In this document: positions 1-5,687 of the stretch, piece after piece
How positions within the stretch are numbered: position 1 is the first letter of the stretch
Layout of the letters: each line of letters starts with the position of its first letter
The notes under the pieces: generated by a model
Database searches by the model: none
What the model was told of the DNA's origin: nothing
Seen by the model: only the letters and a program-made list of their open reading frames with translations
Made by a program: the position numbers and the translations under genes
From: Bacillota bacterium
Lineage (GTDB): Bacteria; Bacillota; Clostridia; Oscillospirales; Ruminococcaceae
Direction of reading: 5' to 3'
Assembly: GCA_023395695.1 (NCBI GenBank)
Contig: JAEWYJ010000124.1
Span: 1-5,687, forward strand
Length of the DNA: 5,687 bases

Positions 1-54
1 CTGCTAAATACCGCCTTTTTCCTTGTAGCCCGCTCCAAAAAGCTAATGGATTAA
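1..54 (+). CDS. possible C-terminal end of an upstream plus-strand gene (partial)
   Basis: Frame 1 is open from the window edge to a TAA at 52-54 and reads LLNTAFFLVARSKKLMD. The hydrophobic FFLVA strand followed by a basic tail resembles the end of many globular enzymes, for example SAM-dependent methyltransferases, but 17 residues cannot identify a family. The main support is position: a strong hairpin with a T-run starts 4 nt after the stop, as expected at the 3' end of a gene. If real, this gene is convergent with the minus-strand operon. Eighteen codons could be open by chance, so confidence is limited. Confidence 0.42.
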   Translation: MLNTAFFLVARSKKLMD

Positions 55-57
55 CAA

Positions 58-87
58 AAAAGCGGCCCGCACTTGCGGGCTGTTTTT
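58..87 (+). terminator. Rho-independent terminator after the upstream plus-strand gene
   Basis: GCCCGC (65-70) pairs with GCGGGC (75-80) around an ACTT tetraloop. The stem extends outward through G-T and C-G pairs into an A-run (56-61) pairing with TTTTT (83-87). The hairpin lies just after the TAA at 52-54. The A-run upstream gives a T-run on the other strand, so it could also work in the minus direction as a back-up for the operon. Confidence 0.75.
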
Positions 88-401
88 GTGCCGCTGTGTT
101 GGCCTCTTCGGCAGACAGACGCCGGCCTGCCTTGCAGCACAAAATGTAGTCAGGCTACCGGAAAACCAATTCGTCTTGACGGACTACAGGCAGGGCAATT
201 TAGCGTGCAAAGGCAAATATCATCTTGCTTGCATGCAGTTGAGCGCGTTGTCGTCCTTGAAGGGGGCCAGCCCATCTGTGTCCTTTGCCTTGTCAGTCAC
301 AAAATAACTTCGCCAACCCTGTATCGTTTTTCTGGTGGTATGATTATGGTTTTATTATTGTGGATGGCTTTCATTTTATAGGCTGAAACTTGACTATAAT
401 T
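88..401. other. intergenic stretch between two terminators, no supported gene
   Basis: This stretch of about 314 bases lies between two hairpin terminators, at the meeting point of apparently convergent genes. Short open frames exist on the plus strand, but they lack a ribosome binding site and read as low-complexity Cys/Leu-rich sequence with no recognisable domain. Positions 300-400 are clearly more AT-rich than the coding part of the window. The only structure seen is an imperfect nested inverted repeat at 126-194. No tRNA, riboswitch or insertion-sequence end was recognised. Confidence 0.6.
126..194. repeat. imperfect nested inverted repeat in the intergenic region
   Basis: CCTGCC (126-131) is complementary to GGCAGG (189-194), and TGTAGTC (145-151) is complementary to GACTACA (182-188). 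The two right-hand arms are adjacent, so the pairs could stack as a 13-bp stem with a 13-nt bulge on the left and a 30-nt apical loop. No T-run follows, so it is not a terminator. It could be a small structured RNA, a decayed repeat or chance. Confidence 0.25.
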
Positions 402-434
402 AAAAACCGGCGCTCTGAGCGGCGCCGGTTTTTT
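402..434 (-). terminator. bidirectional Rho-independent terminator closing the minus-strand operon
   Basis: CCGGCGC (407-413) pairs perfectly with GCGCCGG (422-428) around an 8-nt loop. The stem is flanked by AAAAA (402-406) and TTTTTT (429-434), which also pair. Read on the minus strand, the GC-rich stem is followed by a run of T, about 50 nt after the stop codon of the ABC-like gene at 487. Read on the plus strand it also has a T-run, so it can stop transcription from both sides. Confidence 0.88.
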
Positions 435-486
435 GCGGACTGTAGCCAGCCAGGCCCATGAGACGCAGAGCTATTCGTCCCTTGCG

Positions 487-1986
487 TCATTCCTCGTTTG
501 GCGGGTAGGTGTCCCGGTACAATTTAAGCCACGGCGCGCTGACCGACATGGTGTGAAAGCTGTGCCGTTCATAAATTTTGCCGGTCTTTCCTTTTTGAAC
601 ACGAATCAAACGGTCGGCCAGCGACAAACTGTCCGCAAGCGTAACCGCCAGAATCACGACGGCAATGTCCTGCTCCAGCAGCATTTTCAGCTGTTCCCAA
701 ATATGCATGCGCAGCTCCATATCCGCGCGGCGAAAGGGCTGAATACAAAATACGACTTTGGGCCGCTGAATGGCTATCCGGTGATAGACCAGCTCATACT
801 TTTGCATTTCGCTGAGCGTATCGATTCGCCGGTCGAATACAGCGGGCCCCAGCGACGGCGTATATTCGCGCCGGATCCCCTCGCGCACGCCGCCGTTGCG
901 CCAAACCTCCGGCAGGCGATGGTCGAGCGAGAAGCAAAGATTATCAAGATAGCTCATTTCCTCAAAAAGCATGGTTTTGGTCGGCAGCTCCTGAATAACG
1001 GCAAGCTCGCCGCCCGGACGGGGCAGCACAGAATGCCCCGCCAGCCGGATCATGCCGCTTTTAGGCCTGACAGTGCCGTTGATAATTGAGAGCAGCTCGT
1101 CGAAAATCTGGTGATCCACATCCTGCAGCACGACGCATTCGCCCGCCACCACCTGAAAGCTTAAATCCCGGATGCAATCGCCCCGTATGTGTAGCATCTC
1201 AAAAACAGGTGCGCAGTTTTTTTCGGCCGTGGCATTTTTAACAAGCTGCTGATGCACCTTGCCGCTGTACACCTTGGTATAATGCGCAAAGGCTTCGGGT
1301 GTGTCGGCGCCGCTTTTAAGCACCTTGATAATTCTGCCGTTGGACATCAGCGCCACCTTGTGGCATACCTGACACAGCTCTTCAAAATGAAAATCGACAT
1401 ATAAAAAAGAAAAGCCCTGCCCGGCATAGTGGTTCAGCAGCCGGTGTATCTTTTTCAGCTCGCTTTCTGAAAGGCTGGCGCTGATATCGCGCAGCACAAT
1501 CAGCCGGTAGCCGGCCACCACCGACTTAAGCACCGCTACCACCACCCGCTCGAACGGGGAGAGATCCCCGACGTAGGAGTCGGCCGGAATATAGATGTCG
1601 ATGCTCTCCAAAAACGGCAGCAGCTGCCCGCGCAGCAGGCGGGGCCGCACCAGCCAGGGCTTAAAGCCCTGGCGCAGCACAAAGATATTGTCAGCCACCG
1701 TCAGATCCTCCACAAGGCAGCTTTCGCTTTGAATCAGCCCTATGCGGTTGTAGCGGTGCTTGGCGGTGCGCCAGGTGTTGACCTGCTCCTCGCGGTAATA
1801 GACGTAGCCGTACCGCAGCGGCGTATTGTATTGCAGCAGCCTGAGCAGTGCGGTCAGTCCGTGGTTATTGACCGGCAGCAGGCCCATAATCTCCCCTGAA
1901 AAGATACTCAGGTTAAAATCCTCAAGCTGAACGACGTCCTGCTCCAGACAGCTGACCCGTTCCATGCGCAGCACCTCGCGCCTCAT
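487..1986 (-). CDS. tandem sugar-type ABC ATPase-like protein with lost catalytic motifs (predicted pseudo-ATPase)
   Basis: At 499 aa it matches the usual length and two-domain layout of RbsA/MglA/XylG sugar ABC ATPases. Family landmarks remain in domain 1: the GEIMGLL strand (31-37), Q-loop Gln86, LTVADNIF (95-102) and the SASLSESE D-loop region (169-176). In domain 2, GEC (282-284), SGMIRLAG (310-317) and ADRL (457-460) remain. Catalytic residues do not. Walker A 1 reads LPVNNHGLTAL (37-47), with Leu where Lys belongs. Signature 1 is LSPFE (142-146). Walker B 1 is LIVLRD (162-167), with Arg for Asp and Asp for Glu. The H-loop His aligns with Phe199. In domain 2 the P-loop is LQDVDHQIFDEL (287-298), the signature LSEMQ (391-395) and Walker B VVFCIQP (411-417). 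ATP-driven transport is therefore unlikely; a docking or signalling role is inferred. The frame is intact, so it is not a decaying pseudogene. The ATG overlaps the kinase stop (ATGA). An in-frame ATG at 1965 is an alternative, but it would cut the first beta strand. Confidence 0.88.
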   Translation of the reverse strand: MRREVLRMERVSCLEQDVVQLEDFNLSIFSGEIMGLLPVNNHGLTALLRLLQYNTPLRYGYVYYREEQVNTWRTAKHRYNRIGLIQSESCLVEDLTVADNIFVLRQGFKPWLVRPRLLRGQLLPFLESIDIYIPADSYVGDLSPFERVVVAVLKSVVAGYRLIVLRDISASLSESELKKIHRLLNHYAGQGFSFLYVDFHFEELCQVCHKVALMSNGRIIKVLKSGADTPEAFAHYTKVYSGKVHQQLVKNATAEKNCAPVFEMLHIRGDCIRDLSFQVVAGECVVLQDVDHQIFDELLSIINGTVRPKSGMIRLAGHSVLPRPGGELAVIQELPTKTMLFEEMSYLDNLCFSLDHRLPEVWRNGGVREGIRREYTPSLGPAVFDRRIDTLSEMQKYELVYHRIAIQRPKVVFCIQPFRRADMELRMHIWEQLKMLLEQDIAVVILAVTLADSLSLADRLIRVQKGKTGKIYERHSFHTMSVSAPWLKLYRDTYPPNEE

Positions 1987-1999
1987 GACAGCACCTCGC
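1969..1999 (-). repeat. 11-bp direct repeat carrying a duplicated ribosome-binding-like sequence
   Basis: GCGAGGTGCTG on the minus strand occurs twice, at 1999-1989 and 1979-1969, exactly 20 nt apart. The first copy lies 2 nt before the ATG at 1986 and the second lies 3 nt before the in-frame ATG at 1965. Each contains GAGGTG, a moderate Shine-Dalgarno core. The copies flank the ATGA junction of the histidine kinase and ABC-like genes, so both possible starts of the ABC-like protein have a similar leader. It could be a local duplication or chance in GC-rich sequence. Confidence 0.45.
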
Positions 2000-3002
2000 T
2001 GTTGTGAACCTCGCGGTCGCTGCTGATGGCGGGCAGCGTAATTTCCACATCGGTTCCGGCGCCCGGAATTGAAAACACATGCAGGCCGTATTCCTCCCCG
2101 AACAGCAGACGGATGCGATTGTTTACGTTTACAAGGGCCAGACCGCCCTTTTCCTGCTCCTGACGGGCAATGTCAAAGCTTCCCTTACGCATGCGCCGGT
2201 TAATTTTGGTCAGCGTCTCCTCGTCCATGCCAAGGCCGTCGTCCGAGATGCGGATAAGCAGCCGCTTTTCGGTGCGCTCCAGATGGATGACGAGGTGCCC
2301 TGTTCCGACTTTAAGCTCGGTGCCGTGAATAATGCTGTTTTCAAGAATCGGCTGCATAGTCAGCTTGGGCAGGCGGCAACGGTAAATTTCCTCCCTCTCG
2401 TCAGGTGCGCAGCGGATTTCGAGCTGCAGCCGTTCCCCAAAGCGATACTGTTGAATGGTGAAATAGGTCTCGCAATTTTGCAGCTCTTCCTCCACCGAGA
2501 CCAAATTTTCCACCTTGGTAATGGTATAGCGGAAAAAGGTCGCCAGCGATTCGGTCATCTCGGCCACCTCGGTCAGCCCGGCCAGCAGCGTTTCGCTGCG
2601 GATGCTCTCGAGCGTGTTGTACAAAAAGTGCGGGTTAATCTGGTTTTGCAGCGCCAGATACTGGGCCTGCCGCTTATTCATGTCAAACAGCTGTACCGGG
2701 CTTAAAAGCTCCCGCAGCTGCTTGAAAAGCCGCTGGTTGGCGGGGGAGACTGCACAGTCGCGCACTTCATCGGTCTCTGAAATAGGGTACCCCTCCAGAA
2801 ACAGCGTCAGCAGCCGTTCTATGCGCCAATACGGGCGTGCAATCAGCGCCCAGCACAGCAGTGCAAAGATCAGCCAGCCCGCCGCCAGCATTGCGGGGGG
2901 AACCGGCAGCACAACGCCCAGCAGTGCCGCCAGACTTCCGGCGGCCAGCAGCACCGCCAAACGGAAAGAAAGATATTCCCAGCCTATTTTAACCCGGTTC
3001 AT
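1983..3002 (-). CDS. YesM-type sensor histidine kinase without an extracellular sensor domain
   Basis: This 339-aa membrane kinase would autophosphorylate and pass phosphate to the response regulator encoded just upstream. Two hydrophobic segments, about 12-33 and 37-56, are separated by only a few residues (PVPP), so they form a hairpin with no real extracellular domain. The His_kinase family motif QNQINPHFLYNTLESI follows, with His125 as the expected phosphoacceptor. The HATPase domain shows the N-box QPILENSIIHG (217-227, Asn222), DDGLGM (254-259) and GGLALVNVNNRI (286-297). YesM-family kinases typically have a dCACHE sensor and HAMP and about 500-600 residues; here both seem missing. AAAGGAG lies 8 nt before the ATG, supporting this start. 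The gap to the regulator gene is 31 nt, and the last 4 nt overlap the ABC-like gene. The signal may come through a partner protein. Confidence 0.93.
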   Translation of the reverse strand: MNRVKIGWEYLSFRLAVLLAAGSLAALLGVVLPVPPAMLAAGWLIFALLCWALIARPYWRIERLLTLFLEGYPISETDEVRDCAVSPANQRLFKQLRELLSPVQLFDMNKRQAQYLALQNQINPHFLYNTLESIRSETLLAGLTEVAEMTESLATFFRYTITKVENLVSVEEELQNCETYFTIQQYRFGERLQLEIRCAPDEREEIYRCRLPKLTMQPILENSIIHGTELKVGTGHLVIHLERTEKRLLIRISDDGLGMDEETLTKINRRMRKGSFDIARQEQEKGGLALVNVNNRIRLLFGEEYGLHVFSIPGAGTDVEITLPAISSDREVHNSEVLS

Positions 3003-3010
3003 GCCGTTTT

Positions 3011-3017
3011 CTCCTTT
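3011..3017 (-). promoter_or_regulatory. ribosome binding site of the histidine kinase
   Basis: AAAGGAG on the minus strand is 8 nt before the ATG at 3002. It fixes the start so that the short N-terminus, with no extra sensor region, is real and not a mis-called start. Confidence 0.75.
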
Positions 3018-3033
3018 CCGGTGTGCCGCGGCT

Positions 3034-4623
3034 TCATCCGTACAGCTTGCGGTACTGCCCCGGATTCAGACTCGTAATTTTTTTAAAGGTGCCCGTAAAA
3101 TGCTTTATGTCGTTATAACCCACCCGGTCGCAGACCTGTGCGATGGGCAGGTCGGTATCCTGCAACAGTGTCTTAGCTTTTTCGACCCGGATCCGGGCCA
3201 GATATTTTGAGAAGCCCTCCCCGGTCTCCTTTTTAAACAGCGTACTGAAATAGCTGGCGCTAAAGCCGGTGGCGGCGCAAACATCCTCCAGCGAGATAGG
3301 CTCGTTGTAATGCTGCTGAATATATTGCTTGGCGATGCGGATAGGGCGGATAGCCTCGTTTTCCTGCTGCGCCCACAGCAGCTGCAGCTGGTCGCGCTGA
3401 AAATTGCGCAGGCATTCAAAAAGCTGTTCGGCGCTGCCGCAAAGTGCGCAATGCGCCGCAAATGCCTTTGCAGGGTCGGAATCGTCGTTTAAATGCAGAC
3501 GCAGCGCGAAGATTCGCCCCGCAGCCAGTACCAGCTCCAGCAGCTCATAGCCCCGCACATCGGGGGTTTGAACCACCGCATGGCGCAGCGCTTCTGCCGC
3601 TTTTTCCGCCACATCGGCATTTAAAGCGTCCGCCGCCTGCTCTATGCCGTGGCTATAATTGTCAAGCACCTGTCGCAGCCGCAGGGGAGAAGGGGCGGGG
3701 GCCGACTCCAACAGCCGGCCGGTTCCTTCCACCAGCCGCTCACAGACGGCCAGCCGTGCGGTGTGCATCGATTGCGGCAGCTCGCACGGCGACTGCACCG
3801 CCTTGCCGACAGCCAGTGAAAATGCCACCGCACCAAAGAAAAACTGCTGCGCCACCAGTTGGTTTAAGCAGTCGCGCAGCACACGCCGGACAGCGCCTTT
3901 TTGCTGCGGTTCATAATGCAGCAGACCGTAGCCTGTATTTTTATAAAATTGCAGCAGCGCCGTGGTGCACAGAGACCCCAACGCCGGCTCCAGCACCTGT
4001 GCCGCCTTGCTTTGCAATATCGGAAGGGAGGCGTTTTCCAATGCGCCGGGCGCATAGTCCATTTTGAGCAGATACACCTGCAGCAGCCCCGTACCCACCG
4101 GGAAACCATAGTCGTTTTTAAGCTGCTCGGCGGTGGGCGCTTCGAGTCTTTCCTGTAATAAATCCTCCAGCAGGCGGCCCCGCAGCAGGTCATGGCCTTT
4201 TTGGCTGTTCTGCCGCAGGCTTTCCAGCGTATTGACCGAGGCCGCACGGGTTTGGCAGCGTTCGGCCAGTTTTTTCAGGGTGGCGTTGAGCGCGTCTTTT
4301 TTGATAGGCTTAAGCAAGTAATCGCCCACGCCGTAGCGCAACGCAGTTTGTGCATACTCAAAATGCGCGTAGCCGCTGATGATGACAATTTCGAGCGCCG
4401 GGGCAGCCTGCCTTGCACGTTCAATCAGCTCCAGCCCGTCGCAGCCGGGCATCCGGATATCGGTAATCAGAATATCCGGCTTTGTATCCTTCACCAGCGT
4501 CAGCGCCTCCAGCCCGTTGGAAGCGATACCCGCCAGCTCCATGCCCAGCGTGTCCCACTCGACGAGCATCTGTACCAAGCGGCAGACCCGCATCTCATCG
4601 TCTGCAATAACCACCCGAAGCAT
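3034..4623 (-). CDS. YesN-type response regulator with AraC-family DNA-binding domain
   Basis: This 529-aa cytoplasmic transcription regulator is the expected partner of the neighbouring YesM-type kinase. The receiver domain (about 1-120) has the acidic pair Asp8-Asp9, phosphoacceptor Asp55 in ILITDIRMP, Ser83 in VIISGYAHFEYA and Lys105 in LLKPIKK. The central region (about 125-420) matches no clear enzyme. Its LAVGKAVQSPCELPQSMHTA stretch (270-289) resembles the degenerate region common in large YesN regulators. The C-terminal 100 residues carry two helix-turn-helix units (about 444-468 and 493-525), ending in the AraC-family NPGQYRK. The start is chosen at the ATG at 4623 because AGGAGG (4637-4632) lies 8 nt upstream. 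A longer frame would start at a GTG at 4632 inside that Shine-Dalgarno and is unlikely. Targets cannot be read from the window; sugar uptake genes nearby are a reasonable guess. Confidence 0.94.
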   Translation of the reverse strand: MLRVVIADDEMRVCRLVQMLVEWDTLGMELAGIASNGLEALTLVKDTKPDILITDIRMPGCDGLELIERARQAAPALEIVIISGYAHFEYAQTALRYGVGDYLLKPIKKDALNATLKKLAERCQTRAASVNTLESLRQNSQKGHDLLRGRLLEDLLQERLEAPTAEQLKNDYGFPVGTGLLQVYLLKMDYAPGALENASLPILQSKAAQVLEPALGSLCTTALLQFYKNTGYGLLHYEPQQKGAVRRVLRDCLNQLVAQQFFFGAVAFSLAVGKAVQSPCELPQSMHTARLAVCERLVEGTGRLLESAPAPSPLRLRQVLDNYSHGIEQAADALNADVAEKAAEALRHAVVQTPDVRGYELLELVLAAGRIFALRLHLNDDSDPAKAFAAHCALCGSAEQLFECLRNFQRDQLQLLWAQQENEAIRPIRIAKQYIQQHYNEPISLEDVCAATGFSASYFSTLFKKETGEGFSKYLARIRVEKAKTLLQDTDLPIAQVCDRVGYNDIKHFTGTFKKITSLNPGQYRKLYG

Positions 4624-4631
4624 CTGCGTCA

Positions 4632-4637
4632 CCTCCT
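4632..4637 (-). promoter_or_regulatory. ribosome binding site that decides the response regulator start
   Basis: A perfect AGGAGG is followed by an 8-nt spacer and ATG at 4623. The in-frame GTG at 4632 overlaps the last G of this site and cannot use it, so the start that adds three residues (MTQ) should be rejected. Confidence 0.85.
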
Positions 4638-4652
4638 GCTTGTGCTTTGTTG

Positions 4653-5627
4653 TCAGATATTTTGTACCGGAGCAAGCGCCCCCATGGCGTCGAGCACCTC
4701 CTGCATAGGCGGAATGCTGGGTACGCCGCCCATCTTGCGGGTGGAAAGGCTGGAAGCCGCGCTGGCAAAACGGGCGATCTCGCCCAGCTCCAAAAGGGTC
4801 AGCGCATGCGGCGGCTTGCCAATTTCCAGGATGCGGCTCACCGCGCTGCCGCCAAAAATATCTCCCGCACCGGTTGTGTCGATGGTTTTGACGTCAATGC
4901 TCGGGCAGCATACGGCGCCCTGCCGGTTTCTCAGCAGGCAGCCCTTGGGGCCCAGTGTTACCATAGCCAGCGCAACATCGTACTCTGCCAGCAGGCGAGC
5001 AGCACCTTCTTCCGCGCCGCAAGCCCACAAAAAGCGCACTTCATCGTCGCTTATCTTTACAATATCCGCCTGCGAAAGCCCCCAGAGCATCTGCTTTTGG
5101 GCTTCCTGCGGGCTGCGCCAAAGCGAAAGGCGCAGGTTTGGGTCGCAGGTGATGAGATTACCCTTTTGTCTGGCATAGGCGACTGCCCGCTGTGTGGCGG
5201 TGCGCACCGGCTCGTCGGTGAGGCTGAGCGTGCCGAAATGGAACACCCGCGACGCATCAATAAAGGCGAGGTTCAGCTCTTCAAAGCGCAGGCAGGTGTC
5301 CGCGCCCGGTTTTCGCGCAAAGGAAAACGAACGGTTTCCCTGTTTATCAAAAGTAACAAAGGCCAGCGTGGTAAAGACCGAGGGATCTTCAATAATGCCC
5401 CCAGTTTCAATACCTGCTTTTTTGACCGTTTCAACCAGCAGTCTGCCGAACGTGTCGGCGCCAACCTTGCCAAGAAAAGCCGTCCTTCTGCCGTAGGCAG
5501 TCAGCGCGGCCAGATAGTTAACCGGCGCGCCGCCGGGCTTGGCCGCCATTACAGGGTAGCCGTCCGAATCGGAATCCAGCGTCGCAAAATCAATAAGCAG
5601 CTCGCCAATGGCTGTTACGTCATACAT
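4653..5627 (-). CDS. PfkB-family sugar kinase, probably fructokinase
   Basis: This 324-aa protein has the usual length of bacterial fructokinases and would transfer phosphate from ATP to fructose or a similar sugar in the cytoplasm. The N-terminal signature includes GELLIDF (8-14), KPGGAPVNYLAAL (30-42) and FLGKVGADTFG (51-61). HFGTLSLTDEP (130-140) and CDPNLRLSLW (161-170) follow the ScrK-type fructokinase pattern closely. DTTGAGDIFGG (250-260) carries the predicted catalytic base Asp256 and anion hole. All key motifs look intact. It lies 29 nt before the regulator gene on the same strand, so it appears to be in one operon with the two-component system, linking sugar phosphorylation with regulation. 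Other PfkB kinases, such as 2-keto-3-deoxygluconate kinase, cannot be fully excluded because substrate choice is hard to read from motifs. Confidence 0.93.
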   Translation of the reverse strand: MYDVTAIGELLIDFATLDSDSDGYPVMAAKPGGAPVNYLAALTAYGRRTAFLGKVGADTFGRLLVETVKKAGIETGGIIEDPSVFTTLAFVTFDKQGNRSFSFARKPGADTCLRFEELNLAFIDASRVFHFGTLSLTDEPVRTATQRAVAYARQKGNLITCDPNLRLSLWRSPQEAQKQMLWGLSQADIVKISDDEVRFLWACGAEEGAARLLAEYDVALAMVTLGPKGCLLRNRQGAVCCPSIDVKTIDTTGAGDIFGGSAVSRILEIGKPPHALTLLELGEIARFASAASSLSTRKMGGVPSIPPMQEVLDAMGALAPVQNI

Positions 5628-5633
5628 AAAGCG

Positions 5634-5643
5634 CCCCCCCTTT
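5634..5643 (-). promoter_or_regulatory. G-rich ribosome binding site of the sugar kinase
   Basis: The minus strand reads AAAGGGGGGG, then six bases, then the ATG at 5627. A run of seven G replaces a standard GGAGG, but it can still pair with the 16S rRNA 3' end, and it supports the ATG at 5627. The homopolymer is a site where replication slippage could change spacing. Confidence 0.55.
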
Positions 5644-5645
5644 AC

Positions 5646-5687
5646 TTACCTTGCAGGCGGATATTCGTTGCAGAGCAGGCGGTAAGG
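5646..5687 (-). CDS. possible C-terminal end of the gene upstream in the operon (partial)
   Basis: One minus-strand frame is open from the window edge to a TAA at 5648-5646 and reads PYRLLCNEYPPAR. It ends 18 nt before the sugar kinase start, which fits the tight spacing of the rest of the operon. Thirteen residues do not identify a family, and two other minus-strand frames are also open across this stretch, so the assignment is tentative. No promoter is visible in the remaining bases, which favours an upstream gene in the same transcript. Confidence 0.3.
   Translation of the reverse strand, partial: PYRLLCNEYPPAR

Noticed and set aside
176..204. TTGACG with TTTAGC 17 nt downstream as a promoter for an intergenic RNA
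   Set aside because: The -10 match is poor and nothing recognisable lies downstream, so it is not better than chance.
73..381. 102-codon plus-strand open frame in the intergenic region
   Set aside because: It begins at a TTG inside the terminator stem, has no ribosome binding site and shows no recognisable domain.
390..400. TTGACT followed by TATAAT, resembling sigma-70 promoter elements
   Set aside because: The two hexamers overlap with no spacer instead of about 17 nt, no alternative -35 was found at proper spacing, and the site would read straight into the terminator at 402-434.
433..1089. 218-codon open frame on the plus strand opposite the ABC-like gene
   Set aside because: It lies fully antisense to the 3' end of a well-supported gene, starts inside the terminator region without a ribosome binding site, and has no recognisable domain.
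487..1986. The ABC-like gene as a pseudogene or sequencing artefact
   Set aside because: The frame is open over 499 codons with family-typical length, coupled start, and preserved structural landmarks in both halves; random decay would be expected to bring stops or frameshifts.
2079..3210. Two overlapping plus-strand open frames (2079-2705 and 2602-3210)
   Set aside because: Both are antisense to the histidine kinase and the start of the regulator gene region and show no domain or ribosome binding site.
4192..5178. 328-codon open frame on the plus strand
   Set aside because: It runs antisense across both the response regulator and the sugar kinase, which have clear family motifs. Its Ser/Arg/Pro-rich composition is typical of an antisense frame in GC-rich DNA.

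Overview
The window looks like a chromosomal segment of a moderately GC-rich Bacillota, most likely a Clostridia of the Oscillospiraceae/Ruminococcaceae type. This is an inference from strong AGGAGG-type ribosome binding sites, a YesM/YesN-type two-component pair, and sugar-type ABC proteins. No marker gene confirms it. There are no rRNA or tRNA genes, insertion sequences or CRISPR arrays.

Layout. Positions 1-54 look like the last codons of a plus-strand gene, followed directly by a hairpin terminator (58-87). Positions 88-401 hold no convincing gene. A hairpin terminator that can work in both directions (402-434) closes a compact minus-strand operon filling the rest of the window. In transcription order the operon is: a possible C-terminal tail of an upstream gene (5687-5646), a PfkB-family fructokinase-like sugar kinase (5627-4653), a YesN-type AraC response regulator (4623-3034), a YesM-type sensor histidine kinase (3002-1983), and a full-length tandem ABC ATPase-like protein (1986-487). 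Gaps are 18, 29 and 31 nt, and the last two genes overlap by 4 nt (ATGA), so co-transcription and translational coupling are likely.

How the genes may work together. The kinase would phosphorylate an incoming sugar. The histidine kinase and response regulator would control genes for uptake or use of that sugar. The most striking gene is the last one. It keeps the length and two-domain layout of RbsA/MglA/XylG-type sugar ABC ATPases, but the catalytic motifs of both nucleotide-binding domains are replaced (Walker A lysine, Walker B aspartate, catalytic glutamate, LSGGQ signature). The histidine kinase beside it has two membrane segments with almost nothing between them, so it has no extracellular sensor domain. 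Together they suggest a signalling module in which a dead ABC ATPase acts as a docking or sensing partner, perhaps linking a sugar permease or binding protein to the kinase. The motif losses are seen directly; the coupling model is a hypothesis.
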